This document shows, one piece after another, positions 17,009 to 18,036 of a DNA stretch of 18,036 nt. The position numbers and the translations under genes were made by a program. Position 1 is the stretch's first letter, and each line of letters starts with the position of its first letter. Below the pieces are notes generated by a model that made no database searches, was not told the origin of the DNA, and saw only the letters and a program-made list of their open reading frames with translations. The stretch is from JALYUA01 sp038229875 (GTDB lineage Bacteria > Acidobacteriota > Thermoanaerobaculia > UBA5066 > Gp7-AA6). The stretch covers positions 1 to 18,036 of the forward strand of contig JBBROA010000087.1 in the NCBI GenBank assembly GCA_038229875.1, given 5' to 3'.

Positions 17009-17038
17009 GTTTTATCAGAAACAGGAGCAATGCGGCAA
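17009..17038 (-). promoter_or_regulatory. Tentative promoter for the rimP cluster
   Basis: On the - strand TTGCCG (17038-17033) is followed after 16 bases by GATAAA (17016-17011) or after 18 by TAAAAC. Either would start a short leader that enters the hairpin pair before rimP. GC-rich inverted repeats (17059-17081 and the 7-base-arm palindrome 17079-17093) lie further upstream. Weak evidence. Confidence 0.3.
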
Positions 17039-17078
17039 GAAGGAGACGCCCCTTCGTCGGCCCCGGGAGCTGTTCCGG

Positions 17079-17093
17079 GCCCGCTCAGCGGGC
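17079..17093. repeat. Perfect GC-rich palindrome upstream of rimP
   Basis: GCCCGCT C AGCGGGC has 7-base arms around one central base. It overlaps a second inverted repeat GGCCC...GGGCC (17059-17081). Possible protein-binding site or structured RNA in the gap between the membrane-protein gene and rimP. Confidence 0.5.
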
Positions 17094-17104
17094 GGAAACA
17101 GTGC

Positions 17105-17144
17105 GGGATGCGGGGATCGGAATCGGAATCGGGAACCGGAGATC
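17105..17144. repeat. Degenerate 6/7-base repeats after the membrane-protein gene
   Basis: GGGATGC, GGGGATC, GGAATC, GGAATC, GGGAACC and GGAGATC follow in steps of 7, 7, 6, 6, 7, 7 bases, ending 15 bases from the stop codon of the membrane-protein gene. Confidence 0.7.
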
Positions 17145-17158
17145 GAGAAAAGCCTGTC

Positions 17159-17608
17159 TCAGCCTGCGCGCCCGGTCAGCTCAAAGGCGCTCGCCCACGC
17201 GGCCCGGGTCGGTGTCGAGGCGACCAGGGCGAGCAACGAAGCGCCCAGGAGAATCGCCACATCCCGGGGCGTCCCTCCGGTGAACCCCGCAAATAGCCCG
17301 AAGACCGCGATCGCTTCGGCGGCCGCGAACCGGATCAGAAAATATCGCCGCACGCGCTCGGGCGCGCCCTTTCCTGCGCCCGCGGAGCGGAGAAGGGCGC
17401 GCCCGACGATGCTCGCCAGGCCCCACTCCGCGGCCCCGACGGCCAGCAGCACGAGAATGTATTGCGGTCTAGGACCCCCTGCGCCCGAAAGACCGGCGCG
17501 GCCCCGGAGGAGCCAGAGGATGACGGCATACAGCGGGACCGCCGCGAGCATCGCCACGTGGACGACGGAGACGATCCGCCGCCCCCCTTCATCCGTGTCG
17601 CCGTTCAT
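17159..17608 (-). CDS. Small four-helix membrane protein of unknown function
   Basis: I do not recognise a named family. The 149 residues show a short polar N-terminus (MNGDTDEGGRR) and four hydrophobic segments: ~14-35 (IVSVVHVAMLAAVPLYAVILWLL), ~50-73 (YILVLLAVGAAEWGLASIVG), ~90-111 (FLIRFAAAEAIAVFGLFAGF) and ~116-131 (VAILLGASLLALVAST). Helices 2 and 3 each carry a conserved-looking membrane acidic residue (AAEWG, AAAEAIAVFG), recalling ion-translocating hairpins such as the ATP synthase c subunit, but length and layout do not fit that family. Small proteins of this shape next to housekeeping genes are common hypotheticals in this kind of genome. The ATG at 17608 has only GGGG directly before it. 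A structured, repeat-bearing gap of ~190 bases separates it from rimP. Confidence 0.7.
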   Translation of the reverse strand: MNGDTDEGGRRIVSVVHVAMLAAVPLYAVILWLLRGRAGLSGAGGPRPQYILVLLAVGAAEWGLASIVGRALLRSAGAGKGAPERVRRYFLIRFAAAEAIAVFGLFAGFTGGTPRDVAILLGASLLALVASTPTRAAWASAFELTGRAG

Positions 17609-17759
17609 CCCCGGACTCTATGATGAGGCGGGCGCGGGGGGACACGCTCCACGGCGAGCCTGCCTGAACCGTTATCCTCACGACCCCTGACGCCCTCTTC
17701 GGCCGGGATTAAACTGAAGCGGGGCGAAATCCTTCACCAAGCGGCGACGTTGAACGGTA
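17609..17759. other. Gap between divergent genes, no gene seen
   Basis: This stretch separates the - strand membrane-protein gene from the 21-base repeats and the terminal + strand gene. I searched both strands for tRNA-like cloverleaf elements, terminators and well-spaced promoter boxes and saw none that I can support. It presumably holds divergent promoters. Confidence 0.4.
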
Positions 17760-17822
17760 GGGACCGTGCTCCCGGAGGCCGGGAACCGTCTCGGGGAGGG
17801 CGGGAACAGTCTCGGAGTGTCG
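17760..17822. repeat. Three tandem 21-base repeats
   Basis: Copies begin at 17760, 17781 and 17802, each opening GGGA(A)C and containing GT(G/C)TC followed by a G-rich half; copies 2 and 3 share GGGAAC-GTCTCGG apart from one base. The exact 21-base period equals two helical turns (and three 7-base steps). The array lies 34 bases upstream of the terminal + strand start codon and could be an operator. On the - strand it would encode a 7-residue repeat ETVPxL. Confidence 0.7.
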
Positions 17823-17856
17823 CTCCCGAACTCGATTGCGTGGCCCGGAGGGACTG

Positions 17857-18036
17857 GTGAACCGATCGCTGCTGGGTCTTGAGAATGGGGGTGCCGACGC
17901 CGAGCAGGCTCCCGCCCGGCGCTCGTTTCTCGGGCTCGACCCCCCGGACCGGCCGACAGTCCCCCCTCCGCCTCCGCTTCCGGACGCCCGCCCCCCCGCC
18001 GCTGCCTGCGCGCCTACCGCGCCGGACACCCGCCCG
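17857..18036 (+). CDS. Start of a proline-rich protein, 3' end outside window
   Basis: A GTG at 17857 preceded by GGAGGG (17847-17852) with four bases between opens a frame with no stop through the window end (60 codons). It reads MNRSLLGLENGGADAEQAP, then ARRSFLGLDPPDRP, then a Pro-rich stretch (TVPPPPPLPDARPPAA). The short motif RS(L/F)LGL(E/D) appears twice. About four fifths of third codon positions are G or C, as in real genes here. No domain is reached, so no function can be given. It may be the disordered N-terminus of a larger protein. A competing - strand frame (17709-18029) is judged a shadow. Confidence 0.45.
   Translation, partial: MNRSLLGLENGGADAEQAPARRSFLGLDPPDRPTVPPPPPLPDARPPAAACAPTAPDTRP

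Noticed and set aside
17609..17759. Possible tRNA or small RNA (GGTTCAG-like stretch on the - strand)
   Set aside because: No acceptor or anticodon stem can be built around it.
17709..18029. 106-residue - strand frame at the right end, with a heptapeptide repeat ETVPxL
   Set aside because: Its repeat comes from the 21-base DNA repeats, the composition is low-complexity Gly/Ser/Arg, and the opposite strand has a better start with a Shine-Dalgarno sequence. Kept only as an alternative.

Overview
The window looks like a chromosomal housekeeping segment from a high-GC (about two-thirds G+C by eye), Gram-negative-type bacterium. Acidobacteriota or a close relative is my best guess. The guess rests on the large secreted Asp-box/VPS10-like protein, the DUF5996 protein, a lipoprotein with a lipobox and glycine zipper, and the style of the NusA/IF2 genes. 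It is an inference from familiarity; no marker comparison was possible. I see no rRNA, tRNA, CRISPR array, insertion sequence, integrase or phage gene.

Layout. Positions 1-2060 are on the + strand: the 3' part of metG (methionyl-tRNA synthetase with C-terminal tRNA-binding domain), then tatD, then a small zincin metallopeptidase whose start overlaps the tatD stop. Positions 2061-2199 are a repeat-filled convergent gap. From 2200 to 17608 everything is on the - strand. Read in its transcriptional order this is: a 4-TM membrane protein of unknown function (17608-17159); the translation/transcription cluster rimP-nusA-infB-DUF503(ylxP)-rbfA-truB (16964-10163); rpsO-pnp, with its own candidate promoter (9989-7382); a glycine-zipper lipoprotein (7302-6409); a DUF5996 protein (6255-5356); and a 1024-residue secreted Asp-box repeat protein (5274-2200). 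The last 180 bases hold the start of a + strand, proline-rich reading frame that runs off the end.

How the genes work together. RimP, RbfA, TruB and S15 serve 30S maturation and tRNA modification. IF2 and MetRS serve initiation. NusA couples transcription with translation, and PNPase turns RNA over. The cluster is preceded by a terminator-like hairpin immediately before rimP, suggesting attenuation. The rpsO-pnp gap carries hairpins of the kind processed in other bacteria.

No new defence or mobile system is visible. The most striking unexplained signal is in the gaps: at least seven of them carry degenerate tandem repeats with a 7-base (sometimes 6- or 8-base) period. The unit differs in each gap, and the arrays abut start or stop codons. 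One array is four G-tracts separated by TTA (telomere-like), next to a palindromic intergenic repeat. A three-copy 21-base repeat precedes the terminal + strand gene.
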